Under the pieces are notes generated by a model, which had not been told where the DNA came from, did not search any database, and saw only the letters and a list, made by a program, of their open reading frames with translations. A DNA stretch of 64,000 nt from assembly GCA_964437365.1 (NCBI GenBank), contig CAYTGM010000009.1:149513-213512 (forward strand), read 5' to 3'. The stretch is from CAYTGM01 sp964437365. GTDB lineage: Bacteria; Sumerlaeota; Sumerlaeia; SLMS01. Made by a program: the position numbers and the translations under genes. This document shows positions 34,645-44,227 of the stretch, piece by piece (position 1 is the first letter of the stretch; the number at the start of each line of letters is the position of its first letter).

Positions 34645-36183
34645 TCATTGGTTCTCTTCATCAAACTCTTCGGTAGATTCTTCTATTTCTCCCGGTTTAA
34701 GGCCAAGAAGCTTCATGGAATCTTCAGCCGGCAACTCTTCCACATCCCTCAAACGTCGCTCCATGGCTCGGGTCCGAACGCCGGTCTTGTCGATGGTGCG
34801 GGAGGCTGTATCCAATTGTTTCTTCACCTTGGACAGGACCTCGCCAAACTTTCCAAATTCGGTTTTAACGGCAGAGAGCACTGTCCAGACTTCGCTGGAG
34901 CGTTTCTCAATCGCGAGCGTCCGAAATCCCATGCGCAAGCTATTGAGTATTGCCGCAAGAGTTGTTGGACCGGCCACAGTGACGCGATAGGTCTGCTGAA
35001 GTTTTTCCACCATCCCGGGTTGGCGAAGAACCTCTGAATAGAGCCCTTCGGTAGGAAGAAACATGATGGCAAAGTCTGTTGTGTAAGGTGGATCGATGTA
35101 CTTTTCATTAATTTCTTTAGCAGAGTTCTGTATAGCACGCACAAGAGCGGCTGTTGATTTTTCCACCGCTTCTGCATCAGCAGCTTCCGCGGCATCAAGA
35201 AGTCGCTGGTAATCCTCCTGTGGAAACTTGGAGTCGATAGGAAGCCAGAGATGTGCATCATCGCTCTGTCCGGGCAATTTAATGGCGTACTCGACAATTT
35301 CACCCGAGTTTGGTTTCGGTTTAACGTTCTTTTCGAACTGTTCAGGAGAGAGAATCTGCTCGAGAATATCGCCGATTTGAAATTCTCCCCAGGTACCACG
35401 AGCTTTTACATTTGTTAGAACACGCTTCAGGTCACCGACACCTGCAGCCAGAGTCTGCATATCGCCAAGACCCCGCTGGACAGCCTCGAGTCGTTCACTG
35501 ACAAGCTTGAAAGATTCGCCGAGTCGCTTCTCCAGCGTAGTTTGAAGTTTCTCGTCAACGGTATGTCGCATCTGGTCGAGTTTCTTCTCATTATTTTCTT
35601 GTATAGACCTGAGTTGTTCATCAACCGTTTTTCGGAGTCCTTCCAAACGCTTTTCGTTGGACTCGGAGATTGCTTTAATCCGTGATTCAACAGCGTGAAG
35701 GTTGTCTTTCTGCTCGGTACGCATCTCCGTAATCGAGCGAACCATTGATTCCTGAAGTTTCTCGATCCGCGTTTCATTGCTGGCGAGAATCTCTTTCATT
35801 TGCGTTTCGATTGTTTCTCGAAGTTTTTCGAGGAGTTTCTGATTATTCTCGCCAACCGAGTTGAGGCGTTCTTCGACGGCAGCAAGGCTTTCACGCTGTG
35901 TTTTTCCTATCTCGCTGATGGTCTTTACAAGGGCTTCATTGGCAGCGTTATTGGACTTTGTAATTTCTTCACGAAGTCGTCGCGACTCTTCGGCTGAATC
36001 ATTTCGTGTGGTTCGAAACTCTTCACGGACCATTTCATTGATGCCGAGCTCTTTCCATTCATTCTTGATAGCTTCAACAAGAGGCGTCTGTATATCCCGG
36101 CTTTGATTTCTGAGTATCAGAATATTCAGAATGAGGAGAAGGATAACCAGGGAGAGAGTAATGATGAGAAGTATATCTAGCAT
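34645..36183 (-). CDS. rmuC: DNA recombination protein RmuC
   Basis: 512 aa. N-terminal membrane helix (ILLIITLSLVILLLILNILIL), a long coiled coil (about 40-245) with heptad-like repeats such as ISESNEKRLEGLRKTVDEQL, then the RmuC nuclease-like domain: RGTWGEFQIGDILEQIL, YAIKLPGQ, LPIDSKFPQEDYQRL, YTTDFAIMFLPTEGLYSEVL and GPTTLAAILNSLRMGF. RmuC limits recombination between short inverted repeats. The domain belongs to the PD-(D/E)xK group. GAGG lies before the ATG. A perfect 18-bp inverted repeat lies just downstream. Confidence 0.95.
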   Translation of the reverse strand: MLDILLIITLSLVILLLILNILILRNQSRDIQTPLVEAIKNEWKELGINEMVREEFRTTRNDSAEESRRLREEITKSNNAANEALVKTISEIGKTQRESLAAVEERLNSVGENNQKLLEKLRETIETQMKEILASNETRIEKLQESMVRSITEMRTEQKDNLHAVESRIKAISESNEKRLEGLRKTVDEQLRSIQENNEKKLDQMRHTVDEKLQTTLEKRLGESFKLVSERLEAVQRGLGDMQTLAAGVGDLKRVLTNVKARGTWGEFQIGDILEQILSPEQFEKNVKPKPNSGEIVEYAIKLPGQSDDAHLWLPIDSKFPQEDYQRLLDAAEAADAEAVEKSTAALVRAIQNSAKEINEKYIDPPYTTDFAIMFLPTEGLYSEVLRQPGMVEKLQQTYRVTVAGPTTLAAILNSLRMGFRTLAIEKRSSEVWTVLSAVKTEFGKFGEVLSKVKKQLDTASRTIDKTGVRTRAMERRLRDVEELPAEDSMKLLGLKPGEIEESTEEFDEENQ

Positions 36184-36267
36184 GAGAGAACCTCTATAGA
36201 TTATGTAGTCCTACTAAGGAAGGAGATCCCTGTCGATTGTTACCAGAACCCTTCTATCCCAGCAAGG

Positions 36268-36900
36268 TCAGCCGAAATCACCAAAGACAGACATGAATAA
36301 GTAGAACCCGACAAGAATAACTAATGCCAGAAAAGAAAACATGAGAAGTTTGACTAAGTGCGAGTCAAGAATGGCTTCCATGATGAGCGATATAGACCGT
36401 GTTGTCTTGAACTCGAATCTGTAGCCGTTCGAAATGACCTGCTCCTGACTATATTCTACCTCTGCCAGAACATCGGACAGCATTTTGTCTTTCTCGACCA
36501 GTCTTATGCCCCTTGTATGCGACAGGAGGGCTGGTTCTGCGAAGGTCCATGTTATACCTTCTTTCGCGGAGGTATCAGGCTTTGTAATGGACTTCAGTGA
36601 GCCAAAGTCCATAAGAATCATGATTTCATAGTCGGGAAGAGCTTCCTTTTGTTTAATTAAAGGAACGTTGTGATCTTTAGGTTCTTCTGTATCTTCCAGT
36701 GCCGTTACAGTTACTGCCTCTATACCGACACCCTTGGGTATACTAATGATTAATGTTAACAGGATCAGGCAGAGCGTAATAATGGCGCAAAGACCAGAAA
36801 CCAACTTCCAGAGGGTGTGTTGACCTGTAGATTCCTTCGTCGGCACTTTCTCCTCCGACGAACCTGTTGATTCGACTTCTGCCTCACCCGATTTCGTCAC
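36268..36900 (-). CDS. two-TM membrane protein of unknown function, third gene of RND operon
   Basis: 210 aa, GTG start at 36900 preceded by a strong AGGAGG inside the RND gene's end (17-bp overlap). A charged cytoplasmic N-terminus (~30 residues) and a helix (VSGLCAIITLCLILLTLIISI) are followed by a ~120-residue extracytoplasmic domain (contains MILMDFGSLKSITKPD and TRGIRLVEKDKML). A second helix (LLMFSFLALVILVGFYLFM) lies near the end. I recognise no family. The overlap and strong site make it part of the lipoprotein/RND unit, so an accessory or periplasmic adaptor role is the best guess. Confidence 0.72.
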   Translation of the reverse strand: MTKSGEAEVESTGSSEEKVPTKESTGQHTLWKLVSGLCAIITLCLILLTLIISIPKGVGIEAVTVTALEDTEEPKDHNVPLIKQKEALPDYEIMILMDFGSLKSITKPDTSAKEGITWTFAEPALLSHTRGIRLVEKDKMLSDVLAEVEYSQEQVISNGYRFEFKTTRSISLIMEAILDSHLVKLLMFSFLALVILVGFYLFMSVFGDFG

Positions 36901-39487
36901 CGGGGCCTCCTGTGAAGGTATACTTAGGATCGAGAAGTTTCAAGACAGCAGGCAGGAAAACCAAAGCGGCAAAGAGTGTACACGTTGTTCCAAAAATCGC
37001 CAGAAGTCCAATTTCACGGATACCCTGGAAGCTGGCAAAGGTGAGAGCACCAAAACCGAAAATCGTTGTTAAACCCGTCACCATAATTGCACGACCGGTG
37101 CGTTCAATGGCGAAGCGCATATTATGTCCATCATCTTCATAGAAACGACCGAGCAAGTGGATAGCGCTGTCCACGCCCACGCCCACAATCATCGGTATAG
37201 CAATGATATTCAGATAGTTCAGACTCATGCCCATCATATCAACGAGACCCAGCATGGCGAGCAGGGCAAAGATAACTGGGATCATGGCAAGAAAGGCTCG
37301 GCCCACACTTCGAAAATACCAGATCAGATACCCCGTTACAGAAAAGAAAACGATAAGAACAACGATTGTCAGATCTCGGACGATCAGTTCCTGGAGCTTA
37401 TCCGAGAAAACGGCGTTCCCCAGAACCGTAGGTGTCTGGTCGATACCACGATTCAACATATCATTCAGGAAAGTTTCCGGGACCTGTTCCTCCCATTCCT
37501 GGCTATCTGGGGGATAGAGTCGTGTAACGATGCGATACGTGTTAGATTCAGCATCCTGCGCAAAAAAGCTGAAAACGGTATCATGGAAGATAGGATCATC
37601 GACCGTTTGAAAGGATATAGGGGCACGTCTTTCTCTGTAGAAGACTTCTGTTTGTTCTCTGATTGCTTCATACTCGGTGAACCATGGATCAAAGAACCCT
37701 TCGGGAATTCCGGGAAATTCTTCGAGTCGCAGCTGTAGTGATTCCCGGATTCGTTCGACAGGAATCTCCATAAACTGATCGATTGCAGTTACCTGTGTCC
37801 GAGTTGAGGGATAAATGGAACGGAGAGAATCAATACCAATGAAATTATAAAGTGTCTGTCCCTGAATATTTGTATAGATCTGGTCATTCGTTTGCAGGGC
37901 CTGTTCATGGGTATCACCTTCGGTAATAACGAGGACCTGGTTGGAAGGAAGATCGAAGTGGTAGTCAATACGGTTCAGCAGATTCAGGTAGCTGTCGGAA
38001 GGCTGTCGAAGTGTTTGAAAGTCGTCATTGAATTCGGTATTACGTGCATGAATGCCCAGGTAGCAGATAATACACATACCGGCACAGACGGTCATGCGAG
38101 GATAGGATTGGACTGTGAACGTGACTTTTTTCAAACCAAGCGTAGCCAATGGGCCGGTGTCACGCTTTGTCATTTTTGCGAAAATCATCATAAGAGGGGG
38201 CAGTGATATAGCCACGGCGATCAAACACATGAAGATTCCGATGCCACCGAAAAGCCCAAGTTCTCTAAATCCATCGAACTCCGTTGCCATCATCCCAAAG
38301 AACGCAACACCGGTAGTAATCGCACCCGCCATAATCGACGGACCAGTCTGAAAGGTTGAGTTGCTCAGTGCCTCCTGTGGATTCATTCCCAGGCGTATAT
38401 CTTCGAGGAACCTGTTATAGAGATGGATGGAAAAGTCTATACCCAGTCCAATGAGAATTGCGGCGAAAGTCAGTGTTATCTGGGTGACTCGCTGGATAAA
38501 AAGGCTGCTCAAACCCAGTGTCCAGATCACTCCAACGATCAATGGGATGGCAACAAACAGGAGAGCTTCAGGCTGCCGGAAAGCGAACACGAAAAGAAAG
38601 AGCACCGCCAGAAGTGATACAACAGAAGTAAGAATCATATCCCGGCGAACATCGGAAGTCCCCTCAGCATTTTCTACGTGAGGTCCAACAAAGGAGATAT
38701 CGAGCCTGGTTCTCCATTCGGGGTTTCTTTGATACAAGCCATCCCGGGTTTCATTGAGAAAGAGTTGGAGCTCTCTCGCCCGAACCAGGTTCGTTGAAGG
38801 CTTTGCAGGCCAGAGAACAAAGAGCAGCATCTGGTTGTCTTCAGAGACATACCCTCCGCCTCGATAATTCTGTGTGAGAGGCCCCATATTCAGGATGGAA
38901 TGCCTTTCTAAAAGGCTGTTGAGGCCAAAGGGATCATCCTGCAGAGCGAGGAGCGTATCACTTGTAGGGTCATCAGCGATTTGCTGCTGGATAGACACGA
39001 GCGTTTCATTGAGACCCTGTTCGGGGAGAATCCGTTCTTCGAAAAGGTTCCGGTCCTGGTCTGTCAGTAGAGCAACCAGGCGAGGATCAGAATCGATCAG
39101 TCCAGGTATTACTCCCTCATGAAGGCGCGCTCCACGACGTGTGAAGAACCTTAAATCATCAAGGGCACTCTTTACCAGGGGTTGTGCTGAGAGGAGAAAG
39201 TTTGAAGCTTCTTCAGGTGTTTTCAGCTGATCCGGAGCGCTCTCTTTAATCTCCATGATACAGAGCATATAGTCGTAAGGACCCAAACCAAAGAGCCATT
39301 CAGCATCAGATCGCTGCTGGGTGATTTCAAGATCGCTTGGAAGCATCGCTGCCACATCCATTTCAATCTTCAGGCGTGTGGCTGCAAGGTACCCCATGAC
39401 ACATGTTATAATCAGAACAAGTGTAAGAGATATAGCGGGGTGTGAACCCGACTTTCTAGCGAGATAGCGGATTAACCGTCGACTCAT
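36884..39487 (-). CDS. RND/MMPL-family exporter
   Basis: 867 aa. Twelve predicted transmembrane helices in the RND 1+5+1+5 layout: TM1 at about 18-38, two large periplasmic loops (40-275 and about 450-700), and two helix bundles with sterol-sensing-domain character. GLGIDFSIHLYNRFLEDI and VGVGVDSAIHLLGRFYEDD are the duplicated GxxxDxxxH motifs of the proton-relay helices. It best fits the MMPL/HpnN-like group of lipid exporters (PF03176), not drug/metal RND pumps, because no membrane-fusion protein gene is near. The start overlaps the stop of the upstream lipoprotein gene by 4 bp. Confidence 0.9.
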   Translation of the reverse strand: MSRRLIRYLARKSGSHPAISLTLVLIITCVMGYLAATRLKIEMDVAAMLPSDLEITQQRSDAEWLFGLGPYDYMLCIMEIKESAPDQLKTPEEASNFLLSAQPLVKSALDDLRFFTRRGARLHEGVIPGLIDSDPRLVALLTDQDRNLFEERILPEQGLNETLVSIQQQIADDPTSDTLLALQDDPFGLNSLLERHSILNMGPLTQNYRGGGYVSEDNQMLLFVLWPAKPSTNLVRARELQLFLNETRDGLYQRNPEWRTRLDISFVGPHVENAEGTSDVRRDMILTSVVSLLAVLFLFVFAFRQPEALLFVAIPLIVGVIWTLGLSSLFIQRVTQITLTFAAILIGLGIDFSIHLYNRFLEDIRLGMNPQEALSNSTFQTGPSIMAGAITTGVAFFGMMATEFDGFRELGLFGGIGIFMCLIAVAISLPPLMMIFAKMTKRDTGPLATLGLKKVTFTVQSYPRMTVCAGMCIICYLGIHARNTEFNDDFQTLRQPSDSYLNLLNRIDYHFDLPSNQVLVITEGDTHEQALQTNDQIYTNIQGQTLYNFIGIDSLRSIYPSTRTQVTAIDQFMEIPVERIRESLQLRLEEFPGIPEGFFDPWFTEYEAIREQTEVFYRERRAPISFQTVDDPIFHDTVFSFFAQDAESNTYRIVTRLYPPDSQEWEEQVPETFLNDMLNRGIDQTPTVLGNAVFSDKLQELIVRDLTIVVLIVFFSVTGYLIWYFRSVGRAFLAMIPVIFALLAMLGLVDMMGMSLNYLNIIAIPMIVGVGVDSAIHLLGRFYEDDGHNMRFAIERTGRAIMVTGLTTIFGFGALTFASFQGIREIGLLAIFGTTCTLFAALVFLPAVLKLLDPKYTFTGGPGDEIG

Positions 39488-40344
39488 TCAGGTTCAGTAA
39501 ACTCCAGGGTACTCATCGGATAAGACTTCTTTGCTTTTGGTAACTTCAGAGGGGGAAGGTCGGGGTCCAGTCTATACTCTTTCACATTGGCTTCAATTTC
39601 GATGTTTTCTTTCGGAATCATCAAAAAGCAGTAGGTTGGATAAACTTCGCCCGTTGCCTCACCCATTTCATCTTGAGCTTCATAGGCGAGATAACGAATA
39701 CGAAACAATTCTTCTCCGGAAGGAGTTCTTACGAGAGCCTCTTCTACCAGACCATCGATTTTCCTTACCAGCCAGAAATATTGACGTCCTGACTTCTCTT
39801 CTTTTCCAGCGACAAGAAGGTACTCCCCTTTGTCTTGGACAACAGTCGGGGTGTCGTCGATCAGGTCTTCGTAGAGATTTCTTTGTATCTGGACAGCAGA
39901 GACGAATTCTCGCGGAGATAGCCCACCAAGCATATCTGCTTTTTCCGACAATTCATCGATGGTCCCTACCCATTGGACACTGTCCCGATTTGAGTAAAAG
40001 GTGGCTTTTTCATCCTCAAGAAGGATTGTATAGATAGTCCCGATTTCAAATCGGCTGACCCCGAAGAGCATCTGAGGCTCCCGATAAACACCGATCCCCG
40101 TGAAGCTGGGTGCCATGCGGTCGCCGTTCTGGCGTGCGGTCAGCCCCATCTTTACCCAGAGCTGATCGAGAGGGCGTGTTCGTGCTTCCAGTGATTCAAT
40201 GAGGGAGGCACGGTCGCTAACTGCATAGACCTCTGCAGTGAGCAGTTCCTCAGAAAAAGGTGTCTGGAAAGTTTTCGGTGCAGAACGACAGCTGTTCAAG
40301 AACAGGAGCAGGAGGAGAAAAGGAACAAGATAGTGCAAACGCAA
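39484..40344 (-). CDS. LolA-like outer-membrane lipoprotein paired with RND exporter
   Basis: 286 aa, TTG start. Signal peptide LLLLLFLNSC with lipobox ending in Cys. The mature part has the lipid-carrier (LolA/LppX-type) look: SLIESLEARTRPLDQLWVKMGLT, then regularly spaced beta-strands (GIGVYREPQMLFGVSRF, IYTILLEDEKATFYSN, YFWLVRKIDGLVEEAL). It is translationally coupled to the RND gene. By analogy to LppX/MmpL and similar pairs, it may receive a hydrophobic cargo from the pump and move it across the periplasm or insert it in the outer membrane. Cargo unknown. Confidence 0.75.
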   Translation of the reverse strand: MRLHYLVPFLLLLLFLNSCRSAPKTFQTPFSEELLTAEVYAVSDRASLIESLEARTRPLDQLWVKMGLTARQNGDRMAPSFTGIGVYREPQMLFGVSRFEIGTIYTILLEDEKATFYSNRDSVQWVGTIDELSEKADMLGGLSPREFVSAVQIQRNLYEDLIDDTPTVVQDKGEYLLVAGKEEKSGRQYFWLVRKIDGLVEEALVRTPSGEELFRIRYLAYEAQDEMGEATGEVYPTYCFLMIPKENIEIEANVKEYRLDPDLPPLKLPKAKKSYPMSTLEFTEPE

Positions 40345-40448
40345 GTGTCACCGCCAGATTTGGAAGTCGTTTTACTTCAGAGGCTTTGACCCCACGAAGT
40401 CAAGAGGACCACCGGAAAATCAGCGATCCTCTCTTACTTTTTCATAGC

Positions 40449-41975
40449 TTACTGACGGTCTTCAAGGAGGAGTTCGATTGCTTCAACAGTCAGCCTGACT
40501 CCGAAGCCGGTAGCTCCCGCTCGAAAGTAGCTTCTCTCAGGGTTAGCTACCGCCGTTCCCGCAATATCAATGTGTGCCCAGCGTGTTCCTTCAGGAACAA
40601 AGTTCTTCAGGAAGTTTGCTGCGTGTATGCCGGAACCACGTTTATCAGAACCCATGTTAGAGAGATCTGCCAGATTATGCTTAATAGCCGGTTCGTATTC
40701 TTTCGCCAGCGGAAGTGGCCAGACCTGATCACCGGTATTTTGTCCCGCTTCGATGAAGAGTTCTCGAAGTTCTTCGTCATCGGTGAACAAACCGGCGTAA
40801 GCAGGACCCAATGCGGCAATCACGGCACCGGTCAATGTCGCGAAATCCCAGATGAGATCGGCCTTTTCCTCGCCTGCACGATGCAGACAATCGGACAGAA
40901 TCAGTCTTCCCTCTGCATCAGTATTCTCGACATAAATTGTCTTTCCATTTTTCGCAGTGATGATGCTTCCTGGATGGAATGCTGCACCATCAACAGCATT
41001 GTGGGCTGATGCGATGATCGCGGTCACCTTGATCGGCAGTTTCAGCTCGGCGATGGCAGAGATGGCGCCGAGGACCGCTGCAGCTCCACCCATGTCCATG
41101 TTCATTCGGTGCATGGTATCTCGGGTCTTAATGCACAGGCCTCCAGAGTCGAAGGTCATTCCTTTTCCAACAAGGGCAAGGTGAGGTGCATTCTTGGCCT
41201 TCTTTGGTGTATAGCGTAACACCATCATGCACGGTGGATATTCACTTCCACGACCTACCTCATAGGTAGGCATATACTTTTGCTCTTTCAGTTTCTTGTG
41301 ATCGAGGATCGTTGTTTTCAGGTTATGTTCTTTGGCGACTCGGCGTGCTTCCTTTGCCAGAGCGCTGGGTGTGAGTTCATGGTGTGGAGCGTTAACAAGT
41401 TCACGCGCATAGTTCTGAGCTTCGCAAATGATCAGAACCCTCGCGACAACACCTTTGACGTCTTCGACGTCTTCTGCAGAAACGAAGAGGCGAATTTCAA
41501 GGGGCTCGGGCTCCTCGACATCCTTTCCTTTATAGCGAAAATCCTGAAAATCGCCAAGTGCAATTCCCTCCATGATGGCTTCGACTTTTGTGTCTGTAAG
41601 CTCGTGGTGAATTCCAATAGCGATCTTGGAAAGAGAATACTGGCGACAGAGCCTGATGCAGCGAGCGGCGGTCTCCTTCAGACTTTCATCATGAGGCGCC
41701 CAGGGACCGAAGGTCGTGCTATCAAGAAGCAGGTGACGCGTATGACAGCCCGAATCTTTTGCCAGCGTGCAGAACCATTCACGCTTACTGCGTCCTGCCT
41801 GGAGATCCTTTTCAAAGGCATCCATGTGTTCGAGAAGTGCGGGGTTTTCCGGTTTAGCGAGAAATCCGGCTTCTTCGTGAAACAGGATGATCGCTTCAGC
41901 ACGCGCATCGGTAAGCCGGTCTGACGTTACAAGAACCTTAATGGACTTCTTTCTCTTCAGTTTCTTAGGTGCCAT
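40449..41975 (-). CDS. pepA: leucyl aminopeptidase (M17 family)
   Basis: 508 aa. Two-domain M17 layout with an N-terminal macro-like domain (1-180) and a C-terminal metallopeptidase domain. Catalytic-site motifs: VGKGMTFDSGG (metal Lys/Asp), MNMDMGGAAAVLGA (Asp), and NTDAEGRLILSD near residue 350 (metal Asp and Glu and the catalytic Arg). It releases N-terminal residues using two divalent metals and forms a cytosolic hexamer; some members also bind DNA. GAGGA stands upstream of the ATG. It follows the GT-C gene by 18 bp, likely a co-transcript. Confidence 0.96.
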   Translation of the reverse strand: MAPKKLKRKKSIKVLVTSDRLTDARAEAIILFHEEAGFLAKPENPALLEHMDAFEKDLQAGRSKREWFCTLAKDSGCHTRHLLLDSTTFGPWAPHDESLKETAARCIRLCRQYSLSKIAIGIHHELTDTKVEAIMEGIALGDFQDFRYKGKDVEEPEPLEIRLFVSAEDVEDVKGVVARVLIICEAQNYARELVNAPHHELTPSALAKEARRVAKEHNLKTTILDHKKLKEQKYMPTYEVGRGSEYPPCMMVLRYTPKKAKNAPHLALVGKGMTFDSGGLCIKTRDTMHRMNMDMGGAAAVLGAISAIAELKLPIKVTAIIASAHNAVDGAAFHPGSIITAKNGKTIYVENTDAEGRLILSDCLHRAGEEKADLIWDFATLTGAVIAALGPAYAGLFTDDEELRELFIEAGQNTGDQVWPLPLAKEYEPAIKHNLADLSNMGSDKRGSGIHAANFLKNFVPEGTRWAHIDIAGTAVANPERSYFRAGATGFGVRLTVEAIELLLEDRQ

Positions 41976-41993
41976 TTCGTTTTCCTCGGCGAG

Positions 41994-44195
41994 TTAGTTG
42001 ACCTTGTGCGCTTCGTCTTTTTTCATGATCCAGTATCCACAGCTCGTATAGGCCAGACCCTGCGGAACCGTCTGAATATTTATCTTCCAGGCCTCTCCCC
42101 CTGCTTCATCGAACAAATCACTGAGGTCGAATTCAGTGATGTTCAAGACTTGCTTATCCTGATCAGGGTGGTCAAACGAGTAATCCCGAATAACCGTAAA
42201 CCCAGTCGTATTCGATTGGACGGAGAGGCGAAATCCTGTGATTCCCGGTTGTGGAAAATACCCGGGGTCTGCCGACCCAACAATCGCTTTTAGCAGGATC
42301 TGTCCCGATGGAAATTCTGAGGGTCGAAACCAGAAGGACTCACCGCGCACGACGCGTCCACCATCAACTGCCGGAATGAACTCCACTTGCTTCATACTTG
42401 GCGTTGTTTCGATATCCATCGTCGATAGTGAGACCCTCTTAACCTTCATGACAGGGGTCAGAGGCTGGGGCCATGCCCTGACGTATCGATCGTAGGGGCC
42501 TGTCTCAAAGGTGTATTCGCCCATTGACTCACTCTTGAGGTCAGCCACATCGATCTCCTGGATGATGGATGCCCCCTGTTCGAGAGGAGGAAGCTTCCCA
42601 TTGTCTATCTGATCCCAGAGGATCGGTCGCTCGACGAGACGAATCCCTGAGGTGATCGTTGTTCTTGGAATGGAAACGGAGAAGAGTTCTGTACCGAGTG
42701 GAAAATTTGAGCTCCACCAGTTCGGATAGCTGAGTAGCGTCAGCGGTCGCTTTGCTTCCTCAATCTTAGAGAGCCTTTCAAGAATAGCGCCCTCGCCGTG
42801 GGGAACAGACTGGGAGAACTCTGACGATCCAAGTCCAACCAGATCCCACATAGGTCGATCAGAGTAATAGGCAAGAACCCCGGCATCTGTAATCGCCATG
42901 GAAGTTTGAGCCTGAGCTGTCGTAAAGGTTGCTTTCCGAAGGAGGTGAAATATATCCCGGCTGTTTTCTCCATACTCTTTTCCCCAGAAGAGAAGAGAAG
43001 GGAGCGAAGAAAGAATCAGAGCAAGACCGATCACTTTAATGGTCATCTCTTCTTTCTGCGTAAATATACGAGAGACATACCAGGCCGCTTCAATGATCAG
43101 GACGATGGCAAGAACGGTGAAAGGGGCGAGGTAACGCTGTTGATGAATGAAAGGAAGAAGACTTGCCGCGAGGCTGACCAATCCAAGTAACCAGACACAG
43201 GTGACCAGGCTACCACCAGAGGGTCGTCCCCAGCGAATCTCCTTAACAAGATAGAGTGCTGCACCTGTAAGAGCAAAAAGGGCCGCGCCAACAGGCAGAT
43301 AAGGCATGACCGTTGTCCCCTTGAATTGACCATACAGTGGGTCAGGGACACGATTCAGATAGAAGCGTCCGAAGATTCCGAAAAGCGTGTCTCCGGCAAA
43401 GGTCATTTTCTCATATATCGATAGAATTGGATTTCCGCTGAGCCCTTTAACGATGAGACCCGCTGGTCGCCAGTCTCCTGTTTGCTGCTTGAGCAAAAGT
43501 AACCAGCCGAGGAAAGGCAGCACTGTACACAAGACAAGAGGTAATGATAGACGTGGCTGCTCTCCCCTTCTTAGTAGAACAATGAAAGCCACCGCAGCTG
43601 TGACAATAACTCCCTCTGGCCTCAGGAGAGGAAGGAGGGCAAGACCTGCCAGGCCTATATATTTGCCATAGAGATGTTCACCCTGCCACCAGCACTGGAA
43701 GCCAAGAATAATCCCCAGAACCATCAGAGTAAAGAGGCCCGTTTCCATGCCACTGAGAAAGTTCCAGATCAGGTGCCCGTTTGCCAGCACAAGAGCACCG
43801 GCAATCGCTCCATTTAAACAATTGGAGAGACGCTTGACCAGCTGATAGGTCCAGACTGGGGTGAGCATCCAGCATGCAGCCCCGAACAGGAAAATGCAAA
43901 AGGCACCTTTCACACCATCAAGACCTGCAAGAAAGAGCGGTGCCAGAAGAGCAACGTAAAGGGGGCTCGTCATTCCACCGGAGGGGGTCATGCCATCCGT
44001 ATAGACGAGGGCCTTCCCTTCAGCGAGTTGCTTCGCGTACTGCAGATGAATGTAGGAATCGTCTAGCGGCAGCATGAAGTGACCGCCGGACAGGTTCCAG
44101 GAAAGTATAAAACAGATAATGGCCTGGAGCCCTGCAATCAGCGCAAAAGAGAGAAGCCATTTTCGGTCGTCGGGTGCTACTTCAAAAGGGAACAA
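41994..44195 (-). CDS. GT-C type membrane glycosyltransferase (predicted)
   Basis: 733 aa, TTG start with AGGAA upstream. About 11-12 transmembrane helices in residues 15-390, then a ~330-residue extracytoplasmic beta-rich domain. After helix 1 comes LPLDDSYIHLQYA (Asp45-Asp46), the catalytic acidic pair of this GT-C group. SGMETGLF and LLRPEGVI are also typical of arabinofuranosyl/mannosyltransferase-like members. It uses a polyprenyl-phosphate sugar on the periplasmic side. It lies between ligA (32 bp) and pepA (18 bp), so it is not in a glycan operon here. Substrate unknown. Confidence 0.78.
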   Translation of the reverse strand: MFPFEVAPDDRKWLLSFALIAGLQAIICFILSWNLSGGHFMLPLDDSYIHLQYAKQLAEGKALVYTDGMTPSGGMTSPLYVALLAPLFLAGLDGVKGAFCIFLFGAACWMLTPVWTYQLVKRLSNCLNGAIAGALVLANGHLIWNFLSGMETGLFTLMVLGIILGFQCWWQGEHLYGKYIGLAGLALLPLLRPEGVIVTAAVAFIVLLRRGEQPRLSLPLVLCTVLPFLGWLLLLKQQTGDWRPAGLIVKGLSGNPILSIYEKMTFAGDTLFGIFGRFYLNRVPDPLYGQFKGTTVMPYLPVGAALFALTGAALYLVKEIRWGRPSGGSLVTCVWLLGLVSLAASLLPFIHQQRYLAPFTVLAIVLIIEAAWYVSRIFTQKEEMTIKVIGLALILSSLPSLLFWGKEYGENSRDIFHLLRKATFTTAQAQTSMAITDAGVLAYYSDRPMWDLVGLGSSEFSQSVPHGEGAILERLSKIEEAKRPLTLLSYPNWWSSNFPLGTELFSVSIPRTTITSGIRLVERPILWDQIDNGKLPPLEQGASIIQEIDVADLKSESMGEYTFETGPYDRYVRAWPQPLTPVMKVKRVSLSTMDIETTPSMKQVEFIPAVDGGRVVRGESFWFRPSEFPSGQILLKAIVGSADPGYFPQPGITGFRLSVQSNTTGFTVIRDYSFDHPDQDKQVLNITEFDLSDLFDEAGGEAWKINIQTVPQGLAYTSCGYWIMKKDEAHKVN

Positions 44196-44227
44196 GGTCG
44201 TGCAATTCCTGTTTCAGGCTGACCTGG

